Shown: piece after piece, positions 1 to 6,020 of the stretch | Position numbering within the stretch: position 1 is the stretch's first letter | Layout: each line of letters opens with the position of its first letter | Source of the DNA: Fimbriimonadales bacterium | GTDB taxonomy: Bacteria > Armatimonadota > Fimbriimonadia > Fimbriimonadales > ATM1 | Direction of reading: 5' to 3' | NCBI GenBank assembly: GCA_025922995.1 | Contig: JAICGT010000030.1 | Coordinates: forward strand, 1-8,761 | DNA: 8,761 nt | The notes under the pieces: model-generated | The model's input: only the letters and a program-made list of their open reading frames with translations | The model's database searches: none | Told to the model about the DNA's origin: nothing | Position numbers and translations under genes: made by a program

Positions 1-202
1 CTACCGAGACGCCGTATGCTATCAAAGAAGTGAGCGCGAGTTTTGTGGAAAAGCCGACAACAACCGCGAGCCTGGATACTCGCTTTTGTGGCTTTGCCCG
101 CCGCTTGGGCCGCGCCTGCGGTCGTTCGATTGCCGTGTCGAAGCCCGGCAGTGATCGTTCTCGCAGAGCGACCCGGTTTCGCGGTTCTAATATAGCGCTC
201 AT
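1..202 (-). CDS. FtsL-like cell-division protein, N-terminal part (runs off left edge)
   Basis: An open frame starts at the ATG at 202-200 and continues through base 1 without a stop, giving 67 visible residues. Residues 1-44 are cytoplasmic-looking and rich in Arg/Lys (for example RPKRRAKPQKR at 31-41). A hydrophobic stretch from about residue 45 onward looks like the start of a single membrane span. This is the expected N-terminal plan of FtsL, the small bitopic divisome protein that pairs with FtsB and FtsQ. The assignment rests mainly on position, because ftsL normally follows rsmH in the dcw cluster; FtsL sequences are too divergent to recognise by motif. The start is well supported. The ATG overlaps the rsmH stop as ATGA, with a GAGG Shine-Dalgarno about 7 bases upstream, so translation is probably coupled to rsmH. 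The periplasmic coiled-coil part lies outside the window. Confidence 0.6.
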   Translation of the reverse strand, partial: MSAILEPRNRVALRERSLPGFDTAIERPQARPKRRAKPQKRVSRLAVVVGFSTKLALTSLIAYGVSV

Positions 203-1092
203 GAGTTACCTCTAACTAATCCCCGCAGTCGCGCGCTGCGCGAATTGGGGTTGGATGAAATCTCTTGCTCAGTCGGACGAAGCGGCTTCTTGGTAAGCAC
301 CGTAAATTCAGCGGCCCTTGCCAAGTTTCTGAAGGCATTTTTTGCAGCCGCGTCTTCGCCGGAGTGGTAGGAAAGTGTTGCCATACGCCCACCGGGCGCA
401 AGGCAGCCGGCGATGTCCGTCACGGCCTCGTCAAGATTTTCCAGCTCGCGGTTCACGGCGATGCGTATCGCCTGAAACGTGCGCGTTGCCGGATGTACGC
501 GTTTATCGCGCTTTGCCACCGGAATTGCCGAGTAAACGGCATCTACCAAATCTGAAGTCGTTTTCATTCTTCCCTCTTTGCGCCGGATTACGATTCGCTT
601 TGCGATCGGACCGGCCCACAGTTCGCCGCCGAACTCGCGAATCGCGCGGGCAATCTCACCTTCAGTCGCGCGGTTCAGCCATGCCGCTGCCGTTTCAACC
701 GCCGAACGGTCCATGCGCATATCTAACGGCGCATCACCCTGAAACGAGAAGCCACGCGACATATCGTCGAAGTGCTGCAAATTCACACCGAAATCGAGCA
801 GCACGACGTCGACGCCATCGGGCCGACGTTCCCGCAGCCACTCCGGCGCAGACCGATAGTCGGCATTGACAAATGTCTTGCGTATACCGACACCCTCCAT
901 GTTCTTTTCTGCAATCCTTAGCATCTCTTCATCCCAGTCGAAGGCGATCAATTCGCCCTCTTCGCCGGCCGCTTCGGCCAACGCTTCTGCGTGCCCTCCG
1001 TGGCCAACCGTCCCATCGACGACGGTGTCACCTGGCTTCACAGCGAGCAGTTGTAGGACTTCAGCGAGCATCGCGGGACGGTGACGTCTCAC
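199..1092 (-). CDS. rsmH: 16S rRNA (cytosine1402-N4)-methyltransferase RsmH (MraW)
   Basis: This 297-residue protein is the SAM-dependent enzyme that methylates N4 of C1402 in 16S rRNA at the ribosomal P site. Visible family features are the HRPAMLAEVL opening (residues 4-13), the SAM-binding loop DGTVGHGGH (26-34), and the LLDFGV block at 98-103. GFSFQGDAPLDMRMD lies at 114-128, HPATRTFQAIRIAVNREL at 200-217, SYHSGED at 241-247 and NPNSRSARLR at 281-290. The length is normal, at about 300. The GTG start at 1092 is needed to keep the conserved His4-x-Pro; a GAGGA Shine-Dalgarno lies three bases before it. It follows mraZ by 11 bases and overlaps the next gene by ATGA, so it is the middle gene of a dcw operon. 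The usual SFHSLEDR motif is changed to SYHSGEDA, a mild deviation. It ends in TGA, which is forced by the overlap. Confidence 0.96.
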   Translation of the reverse strand: MRRHRPAMLAEVLQLLAVKPGDTVVDGTVGHGGHAEALAEAAGEEGELIAFDWDEEMLRIAEKNMEGVGIRKTFVNADYRSAPEWLRERRPDGVDVVLLDFGVNLQHFDDMSRGFSFQGDAPLDMRMDRSAVETAAAWLNRATEGEIARAIREFGGELWAGPIAKRIVIRRKEGRMKTTSDLVDAVYSAIPVAKRDKRVHPATRTFQAIRIAVNRELENLDEAVTDIAGCLAPGGRMATLSYHSGEDAAAKNAFRNLARAAEFTVLTKKPLRPTEQEISSNPNSRSARLRGLVRGNS

Positions 1093-1103
1093 GATTCCTC
1101 GCT

Positions 1104-1601
1104 TTAGAGCAACTGCGAGTTGACGGCGGCACGAATCGCCATCTCTCGCATTTCCTGAGCCGTAGCTTCCAGGTCTTTCCTAAACTTCTCGTGTGCCGCC
1201 TTGGGCCAAATTTCGACCCGGTCGACACCGCCAACGATCATCACTTCGCCTGCGAGCTTGAGGCTCTCGCGAAACCTTTGCGGAATCACGAAACGCCCTT
1301 GGACATCGCAGCGCAAATCATCTTCGGACATCGCACCCAGTTGTCTGGTCGCGATGACGCGGTCCAAATCGCCCGCCGGCTTAGCGAGCATTTCCGCCAA
1401 CCTCTCCTGCCAAACGGCTTCCGGAAAAAGCACCAGGCACCCCAGTGGGCTTTGGTACGCGGCGAACTTCAATCCGAGACGGTCTTGCTTTTTTTGGCCA
1501 AGCCTGAGCCTGCCCTTGTCGTCTACCGTCGCCGGTTCCGTACCGTCCAAGGGCGCTAATGCCATTCTGTTGCTGGCCGTCATTTGCGCCAATTCCGTCA
1601 T
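1104..1601 (-). CDS. mraZ: Transcriptional regulator / dcw-cluster protein MraZ
   Basis: A 165-residue protein with the two SpoVT-AbrB-type half-domains of MraZ. The first carries DDKGRLRLG (27-35) and the second DVQGRFVIPQRFRE (99-112); each has the DxxGR signature. In other bacteria MraZ forms ring-shaped oligomers and binds repeats upstream of its own operon to control dcw expression. It is the first gene of the cluster, 11 bases before rsmH, and ends in TAA. The start is uncertain. The ATG at 1601 gives about 12 residues more than usual, and an in-frame TGA lies 36 bases upstream of it. ATGs at codons 7 (1583) and 13 (1565) are alternatives, and codon 13 best matches the usual MraZ N-terminus. 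None has a clear Shine-Dalgarno. A GC-rich hairpin sits 10 bases upstream of the first ATG. I saw no convincing TGGG-type MraZ box array upstream. Confidence 0.93.
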   Translation of the reverse strand: MTELAQMTASNRMALAPLDGTEPATVDDKGRLRLGQKKQDRLGLKFAAYQSPLGCLVLFPEAVWQERLAEMLAKPAGDLDRVIATRQLGAMSEDDLRCDVQGRFVIPQRFRESLKLAGEVMIVGGVDRVEIWPKAAHEKFRKDLEATAQEMREMAIRAAVNSQLL

Positions 1602-1611
1602 TTGGATAAAT

Positions 1612-1645
1612 GCGGCCGGCGAAGCATCCGTGCCTCACCGGCCGC
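1612..1645 (-). promoter_or_regulatory. GC-rich hairpin in the mraZ 5' leader
   Basis: The arms GCGGCCGG (1612-1619) and CCGGCCGC (1638-1645) are a perfect 8-base inverted repeat with an 18-base loop. The loop contains a small inner GCA/TGC pairing. In the mraZ transcript this would fold about 10 bases before the first ATG. No T-run follows, so it does not look like an intrinsic terminator. It could affect ribosome loading or mRNA stability; that role is inferred. Confidence 0.5.
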
Positions 1646-1696
1646 GCAATACGGGTTTCCAAACCGTCCGTGGTCTGAGTCATCCACCCGATGTCC

Positions 1697-1702
1697 ATTA
1701 TA
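1697..1702 (-). promoter_or_regulatory. Putative -10 box of the mraZ-rsmH operon
   Basis: The minus strand reads a perfect TATAAT here, within the AT-rich stretch CGTTTATATAATGG. A transcript starting about 7 bases downstream would carry a leader of roughly 88 bases that includes the GC-rich hairpin. I found no good TTGACA-like -35 at 16-18 bases, so the promoter may be weak or activator-dependent. Confidence 0.45.
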
Positions 1703-1859
1703 TAAACGAAATGACGAACAATCGACGCAAATTTAGGGAGAATTATGGGAAAAGTAACAAGAAAGTCCCGGGTGTTCACCTATTGTGATTTTGTGGTGTA
1801 GACGTGCTTCTACAATTGCGCCTGAGAGGACCATTACATTGGGTCGTCGTTGCCTATGG

Positions 1860-3398
1860 CTAATTACTAGGCGACACGATGAACACTTCGAATTCCCCAA
1901 GGCTCTTAATCCGCCGCACCAAGCCGACAGAGGCTGAGACTCTCATCTGGTCTTCTTCAAAACGGCCGTCCCGGGTGATCACGGCCACGGACCCATTTTC
2001 GACGAGGTGCTTTAGCTCTGAAAGTGTCTCGACCGCGATTGTGTTTTTACCGATCGACCACTGCATGCCGGGGTGGGCAGTTTTGCCCGACTCGCCTTCG
2101 CCGCCCATTCGGTATTCGATGATCGGCAGTTCCTGGGCGTTAGCCACACGAACCGCAACGTGTGGGTCAAGGTGAGTCAGAACCCAATAACCTCGTGGCG
2201 CGACAAGTAGAAGGACTAGCACGAATGGAGCAACCGCCATCATTCCTTGGAGTTCGGGAGTGCCACGCTTGAAATGGCACAATGCGGCCGTACCAATCCA
2301 ACCCAAAAGTGCCACGTAGAACACAAGCTTTACCCCTATTACAGAGAGGCTGCCATCGTTATCGATAAACAGCCCGTAAGTAAAGACCCCAACCGACGAA
2401 ACCATCATAAGGACCGCATACTCCCAACGCACACGTTTCGGACTCCTGCTGAGGTAACGGTGCAACAGCACCGCGAGCGGCGGAAAAGCCGGAAGGATGT
2501 AATGCGGCAACTTTGTGCCAGCGAAGCTAAACAGCAAGAAAACAATCCAAACGAATGCCCACAAAAACTGCTCCAACTCGCCGGCGCGGTTTCGCCACGC
2601 CCCGACAAGCGACAGCGAAAAGGGCAGCAGACCCACAAACACGACCGGGATGTAGAGCCAGAAATGACCGAGGTGCGCCGAGTCGCCGGCTCCGGTGAAT
2701 CGACCGAAATTCTGCCTAATTAGAAACTCGTCGACGAACTCCGGAGATTTCATGGCCGCCATGACGTACCACGGCAGCACGATCGCAAGAAACAGCAGGA
2801 TGCCGACGACTTTCCATCCGGAAACCATCGGGGCCGAGGTGACAAACGACGGCATTCGCACGCGGCAATAGATTCCTAGCAGACCAAAAATAACGAGCGG
2901 CATCGGCCCCTTCGCCAGCACCGCGATCGCCAATCCGACCCCGGCGGCGACGTGCCATCGATGATCCTCCCTTGCTTTCCAAAATGCGAATAGCGCAGCC
3001 GTCATCCCGAAAACCAGAAAGGGGTCAGGCATAAACATCCGGCCGATCCCCATAAACAGCACCGACACCGACAGGATCATCACCGGCCCCATACGCTTCG
3101 TAAACAGCCCAACGAGAGCCAAAGTCCCGAGCGTCGCTAAAATGCTCGGCAGACGCAGCGCGACAACGCCTTCAGCGCCGCAGAGGTCTGCGATCCATGC
3201 TGTCCAATAAAACAGGATCGGCTTTTCGAAGAAGGGTGCGCCGCGATACGTCGGCACGACCCAGTCGCCGCGCTGCTGCATCTCCATGAGCGCGACGGAG
3301 TACAGTCCTTCGTCAAGGTCGAACGGCCCGTACGACCAAAACCCCCAGAAGCAGGCGGCTACGAACATCCCCAGCGCCGGCCAGCCCCATTTGCTCAC
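1860..3398 (-). CDS. ArnT/GT39-type polytopic membrane glycosyltransferase
   Basis: A 512-residue multi-spanning membrane protein of the GT-C fold (ArnT / dolichyl-P-mannose mannosyltransferase-like). Such enzymes move a sugar from a polyprenyl-phosphate carrier to a lipid or protein on the outer face of the inner membrane. Diagnostic motifs are DLDE (27-30) in the first external loop, FFEKPILFYW (56-65; YFEKPP in ArnT), MPDP (123-126), LAKGP (161-165), EFLIRQNFGRF (224-234) and KLPHYILPAFPPLA (296-309). About 11 hydrophobic spans precede a soluble C-terminal domain of about 110 residues, the usual ArnT layout. The acceptor cannot be told from the sequence; no aminoarabinose pathway genes are nearby. 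The GTG start at 3398 has no Shine-Dalgarno but has TAACAT exactly six bases upstream, suggesting a leaderless mRNA. It is divergent from the PafA/Dop-like gene, with only 75 bases between them, and ends in TAG. Confidence 0.88.
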   Translation of the reverse strand: MSKWGWPALGMFVAACFWGFWSYGPFDLDEGLYSVALMEMQQRGDWVVPTYRGAPFFEKPILFYWTAWIADLCGAEGVVALRLPSILATLGTLALVGLFTKRMGPVMILSVSVLFMGIGRMFMPDPFLVFGMTAALFAFWKAREDHRWHVAAGVGLAIAVLAKGPMPLVIFGLLGIYCRVRMPSFVTSAPMVSGWKVVGILLFLAIVLPWYVMAAMKSPEFVDEFLIRQNFGRFTGAGDSAHLGHFWLYIPVVFVGLLPFSLSLVGAWRNRAGELEQFLWAFVWIVFLLFSFAGTKLPHYILPAFPPLAVLLHRYLSRSPKRVRWEYAVLMMVSSVGVFTYGLFIDNDGSLSVIGVKLVFYVALLGWIGTAALCHFKRGTPELQGMMAVAPFVLVLLLVAPRGYWVLTHLDPHVAVRVANAQELPIIEYRMGGEGESGKTAHPGMQWSIGKNTIAVETLSELKHLVENGSVAVITRDGRFEEDQMRVSASVGLVRRIKSLGEFEVFIVSPSN

Positions 3399-3404
3399 GT
3401 GATG

Positions 3405-3410
3405 ATGTTA
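3405..3410 (-). promoter_or_regulatory. Putative leaderless -10 box of the ArnT-like gene
   Basis: The minus strand reads TAACAT, six bases before the GTG start at 3398. The TANNNT-six-bases-start arrangement recurs at two other genes here and would place transcription start at or next to the start codon. Confidence 0.45.
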
Positions 3411-3461
3411 CACCTTCGTCTTGAAATCGGGGTTGCCCAACTCCCGTTCTTCGCTACGTCG

Positions 3462-3467
3462 TAGAAT
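3462..3467 (+). promoter_or_regulatory. Putative leaderless -10 box of the PafA/Dop-like gene
   Basis: TAGAAT ends six bases before the ATG at 3474. The only Shine-Dalgarno candidate, AAGG, would be three bases from the ATG, which is too close. The box therefore fits a leaderless transcript. I saw no clear -35 at the standard distance. Confidence 0.5.
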
Positions 3468-3473
3468 AAGGCA

Positions 3474-4952
3474 ATGAGCGGCATCGGAAATCGGGTCTTC
3501 GGAGTCGAAACCGAATTCGGTTGCCTGACGACCGACCCCGACGCCGCGGGCTACGAAGAGATCGTCGAAAGGGTCAAAGACCACATTTTCTACAAAATGA
3601 AGCTCGGCGCCATCGATCGCCATCCGCGGGACGAGGCGTTCGAGCCCGCGTACAGCGGGGGATTCCTGATCAATGGCGCACGCCTGTACGTCGACGCCGT
3701 CGGCAGCCACGAGGAATACGCCACGGCCGAGTGCCGCAGCATCCGCGACCTGATTGCGAACGACCGCGCGGGCCAGCGCATCATTGTGCGAGCCCTTAAC
3801 GAGCTCGAACTTAGTGAGACGTCGAGCTTCTACAACAATTCGGTCGATCACTTCGGCGGGCACACTTTCGGCTGCCACGAAAACTACATGATCCACTCGA
3901 ACGACAATTTCCTGAACGAGTCGGTTCACGATGTTTATCCTTTCCTCGTAACCAGGCAAATTTTCGCCGGAGTGGGCCGCGTTGGGGGCCACGTCATCGA
4001 CTATGCCGGAGCGAGGCCGAGCCATCGTGACGTAGTGCGAAACCCGGTGGACTATATCTGGGTGAGCAATGTCTACTCGGTCACCCCGGACCGTACACAG
4101 AGCTTTCAATTAAGCCAGCGCGCGGACCACATCATTAAAGCGATCGCCAGCCGGGTGCGTTTTAATCGCGCGCTCATCAATCCCAAGTGGGAGGCGTTTT
4201 ATGGAAATCAAAACACGACACGCCTGCATTTATTGTTCGGCGAATCCAACCAAATGGAATATGCGTACGCGCTAAAAGTCGGCACCACTTGCTTGGTGCT
4301 GGACCTTGCCGAAGACGGTCTTATACCCGCCTCTTTGCGGCTCGAAGACCCGCTCGTTGCGCTCAAGGACGTCAGCCGTGACGAGTCGTATCGCTGGGTT
4401 GTGACCCTCGAAGACGGCACGGCCATCGGGGCAATCGACCTTCACCGCGAATACCTAAAGCGTGCCCAGGTGTACAGAGGGAGAGACGAAGAAACGGACT
4501 GGACTTTAACCGAGTGGGAGGCGACCCTAAACGCACTGGAAAAAGACCCGATGTCTCTTGGAGACAGGTTGGACTGGGTTGCCAAGCTCAAGCTCGTCGA
4601 AATGTATCGAGAGTCCGAGGGCCTGGATTGGGACGACGACGCGCTGCACTCGATCGACCTCGAATATCACAACATCGACCCCGACAAGAGCCTTTTTCAA
4701 GGCGTTGCCGAGACGACGGGCGTACAACGCGTTATCGACGAGACCGATATCGTGGACGCCATGTCAGACCCGCCGACGGACACGCGCGCGTTCGGAAGGT
4801 CGCACCTGGTCAAGTGGCTGGTCAAACGAAACTCTCCGGCCGCATACTGGGTCGACTGGGACGCCGTTCACCTGAATCGCCAGACGGTGGTGGAACTTTC
4901 AGACCCGATGAACAATTACGAAGAACTCGCGAAATTGGAGCAATTTCAGTAG
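3474..4952 (+). CDS. Pup ligase/depupylase (PafA/Dop) superfamily protein
   Basis: A 492-residue member of the PafA/Dop carboxylate-amine ligase superfamily. PafA joins the C-terminal glutamate of Pup to substrate lysines using ATP; Dop deamidates Pup and removes it. Visible active-site elements are the metal-binding VETEFG (11-16), NGARLYVD (67-74) with the catalytic Asp74, EYATAEC (81-87), YNN (120-122), GCHENY (133-138), FQLSQRADHI (211-220), RLHLLFGESN (250-259) and LKVGTT (267-272). The N-terminal half reads like PafA (ETEFG, ATAEC, GCHENY). The C-terminal half reads like Dop (DPM at 358-360, LDWVAKLKL at 366-374, PPTDTRAF at 433-440). The segment between TEFG and NGARLY is about 50 residues, between the PafA length (about 36) and that of Dop with its loop (about 75). 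About 30 extra residues lie before FQLSQR, and the usual INTRDEPHA stretch is replaced. No pup, UBact or proteasome gene is in the window. Ligase or deamidase activity cannot be decided by eye. It ends in TAG. Confidence 0.88.
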   Translation: MSGIGNRVFGVETEFGCLTTDPDAAGYEEIVERVKDHIFYKMKLGAIDRHPRDEAFEPAYSGGFLINGARLYVDAVGSHEEYATAECRSIRDLIANDRAGQRIIVRALNELELSETSSFYNNSVDHFGGHTFGCHENYMIHSNDNFLNESVHDVYPFLVTRQIFAGVGRVGGHVIDYAGARPSHRDVVRNPVDYIWVSNVYSVTPDRTQSFQLSQRADHIIKAIASRVRFNRALINPKWEAFYGNQNTTRLHLLFGESNQMEYAYALKVGTTCLVLDLAEDGLIPASLRLEDPLVALKDVSRDESYRWVVTLEDGTAIGAIDLHREYLKRAQVYRGRDEETDWTLTEWEATLNALEKDPMSLGDRLDWVAKLKLVEMYRESEGLDWDDDALHSIDLEYHNIDPDKSLFQGVAETTGVQRVIDETDIVDAMSDPPTDTRAFGRSHLVKWLVKRNSPAAYWVDWDAVHLNRQTVVELSDPMNNYEELAKLEQFQ

Positions 4953-4960
4953 CGATCTCG

Positions 4961-4966
4961 TATCAT
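4961..4966 (+). promoter_or_regulatory. Putative leaderless -10 box of the DUF1326-like gene
   Basis: TATCAT ends exactly six bases before the ATG at 4973, and no Shine-Dalgarno is visible. It lies inside the 20-base gap after the PafA/Dop-like stop, so the downstream gene may have its own promoter as well as read-through. Confidence 0.4.
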
Positions 4967-4972
4967 TGTCAT

Positions 4973-5509
4973 ATGATTCCACTCATCGCGCTCACCGCCG
5001 TAGCTTCGACCGGCACGTACTTCGAAGCCCGAACCTGTTCCCTGCTCGCGGGACCATGTCACTTCAGCGGCGAGGTTATGGTCGACGGCAGAACTGCTGT
5101 CGCTATTTGGGAATTCGAATCCGGACCGTTAGGCGGGTCAAAAGCGGCTGCCGTGATCGAGTCTCGGGCCAATCTGTCGTTCGGCGAGGTACGGACAAGC
5201 CGCGTCTATGTCGAAGGCGGCAACGTTGCGGACATGTGCGCTTTCCTACGCACACGCACGAACCTCGGCACGATCGCATCGACTCAAGTTGCTTCGATCC
5301 ATCTGAGCGATTCAACGGCCCGCATCGACGGGGTCTACGAAGCGAAGTTTACGAACGGCCAATGCTCCGCATGCACGATGCCCGGCCAGCTGTGGTACTC
5401 CCCGCTCGACAACGGAGCGAAAGCCGAAGTCAAAACGATTGAGATCCAAAAGCTGACCGGAGCATGGAGCCGCCGAGACGAAGCCGCGGCATTCTTCGGC
5501 AGGTTCTAG
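4973..5509 (+). CDS. DUF1326-like protein of unknown function
   Basis: The frame is 178 residues from the ATG at 4973. The same open frame extends far upstream inside the PafA/Dop-like gene, but that part is only an off-frame reading of it, and no better start lies near. The N-terminus MIPLIALTAVAS is short and hydrophobic, followed by TGTYFEARTC (13-22), GPCHFSGEV (27-35) and AVAIWEFESG (42-51). This pattern (YxEAR-C, a-GPC-x-x-x-GE, then a-W-x-x-x-x-G) matches my memory of DUF1326-type proteins from Planctomycetes-like bacteria. Two cysteine pairs, C22/C29 and C131/C134 (CSAC), could bind a metal or form disulfides. The hydrophobic start could be a very short signal sequence, but no clear cleavage site is seen. 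It follows the PafA/Dop-like gene by 20 bases. Its TAG interlocks with the VOC stop from the other strand. No function is known to me. Confidence 0.72.
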   Translation: MIPLIALTAVASTGTYFEARTCSLLAGPCHFSGEVMVDGRTAVAIWEFESGPLGGSKAAAVIESRANLSFGEVRTSRVYVEGGNVADMCAFLRTRTNLGTIASTQVASIHLSDSTARIDGVYEAKFTNGQCSACTMPGQLWYSPLDNGAKAEVKTIEIQKLTGAWSRRDEAAAFFGRF

Positions 5510-5919
5510 AGCTGAGCCAGGGTTTGGGACAGCATGAATGTGTTGCCGTCCGGATCGAAGAACGTGCACAGCCTAACCATTTCGGGAATGGTAAGGGTGT
5601 CACCATCGAACTTGACATTCTTCTTCTCCAACTCAGCCCTGACATGATCGATGTCTTTCACGCCGAAGACGAGCGTCGCGCCGCCGCCTGTCTTTACGCT
5701 TTCCACCTGCGATAGCCCTATTCCGACACCGCTCGTGGGCGTTTTCATTTCGCACCATCCCATTTCGTCGAGCTTGTACTCCAGTACGAACCCCAACACG
5801 TCTTCGAACCAGGCGATAGACGCGTTCATGTCGGTCACGCCGATCGAGCATGTGAGCCCTCCGTCGTAGTTCAAAGCGTCTGCGCGGCTGCCCAGCATCT
5901 GCAAAGTTTCAGTAGCCAT
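5506..5919 (-). CDS. VOC-family (glyoxalase/bleomycin-resistance fold) protein
   Basis: A 137-residue single VOC protein with two beta-alpha-beta-beta-beta halves. The first is GLTCSIGVTDMNASIAWFEDVLGF (21-44, shown here by its ends GLTCSIGVTD and WFEDVLGF). The second is ATLVFGVKDIDHVRAELEKK (81-100) closing with FDPDGNTFMLSQ (121-132). The start is the ATG at 5919, with AGGAG 11 bases upstream; the frame opens further to 6003, but those residues cross the promoter region. The usual metal-binding His in the first strand is Cys24, and the Glu of the DPDGNxxEL motif is Met129, so metal-dependent glyoxalase chemistry is unlikely. A binding or resistance role, or cofactor-free catalysis, is possible. 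Similar stand-alone VOC proteins are often controlled by an adjacent divergent HxlR or ArsR regulator, and an HxlR-type gene is next door. It ends in TAG. Confidence 0.88.
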   Translation of the reverse strand: MATETLQMLGSRADALNYDGGLTCSIGVTDMNASIAWFEDVLGFVLEYKLDEMGWCEMKTPTSGVGIGLSQVESVKTGGGATLVFGVKDIDHVRAELEKKNVKFDGDTLTIPEMVRLCTFFDPDGNTFMLSQTLAQL

Positions 5920-5992
5920 TTCTTGGTCTTCTCCTATCAGCCGGCGGTTAGAGTTCGCGGAAACGTCCCACGTCCATCGGCTTATGTTCACA

Positions 5993-6010
5993 AAGTATAC
6001 CAAGTATACT
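5993..6010. promoter_or_regulatory. Tandem AAGTATAC repeat: putative operator/promoter between VOC and HxlR genes
   Basis: Two adjacent 9-base copies, AAGTATACC and AAGTATACT, each contain the palindrome GTATAC with centres nine bases apart. TATACT, a good -10 box, can be read on the plus strand (6005-6010) toward the HxlR gene, and on the minus strand (5994-5999 and 6003-6008) toward the VOC gene. This suggests a shared operator overlapping divergent promoters, bound by the adjacent winged-helix regulator. Binding is inferred. Confidence 0.5.
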
Positions 6011-6020
6011 ATATGTAATA

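Larger units (their letters stand above)
1602..1859. other. Intergenic region between mraZ and the ArnT-like gene
   Basis: These 258 bases are the longest gap in the window. They hold the mraZ leader with its hairpin and TATAAT box. A short perfect inverted repeat, GTAGA-6-TCTAC, lies at 1798-1813, 46 bases downstream of the ArnT-like stop codon. It has no T-run, so I do not call it a terminator. No convincing gene was seen here on either strand. Confidence 0.6.

Noticed and set aside
873..1559. Plus-strand frame of 228 codons across rsmH and mraZ
   Set aside because: It spans two genes confirmed by family motifs on the other strand; its composition is Arg/Ser/Pro-rich noise.
1736..1750. GGGA repeats spaced 11 bases as MraZ boxes
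   Set aside because: They lie on the strand opposite to mraZ transcription, number only two, and do not keep the TGGG core in both copies.
1381..1779. Minus-strand frame of 132 codons overlapping the mraZ start and leader
   Set aside because: It runs out of frame through the mraZ AbrB domains and has no recognisable domain of its own.
1798..1813. Inverted repeat GTAGA-6-TCTAC downstream of the ArnT-like gene as a terminator
   Set aside because: The stem is only five pairs, has two G-C pairs, and no T-run follows on either strand.
1821..1827. CTGAGAG resembling the thi-box of a TPP riboswitch
   Set aside because: The other conserved parts (ACCTGATCTGG and the closing stem) are missing, and no plus-strand gene follows.
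3408..4109. Minus-strand frame of 233 codons antisense to the PafA/Dop-like gene
   Set aside because: It lies entirely opposite strongly conserved coding sequence, resembles no family I know, and is rich in Val/Ala/Asp as expected from reversed GC-rich codons.
4514..4972. N-terminal extension of the DUF1326-like frame into the PafA/Dop-like gene
   Set aside because: The extension is an off-frame reading of a conserved gene; the family-like sequence begins only after the ATG at 4973.
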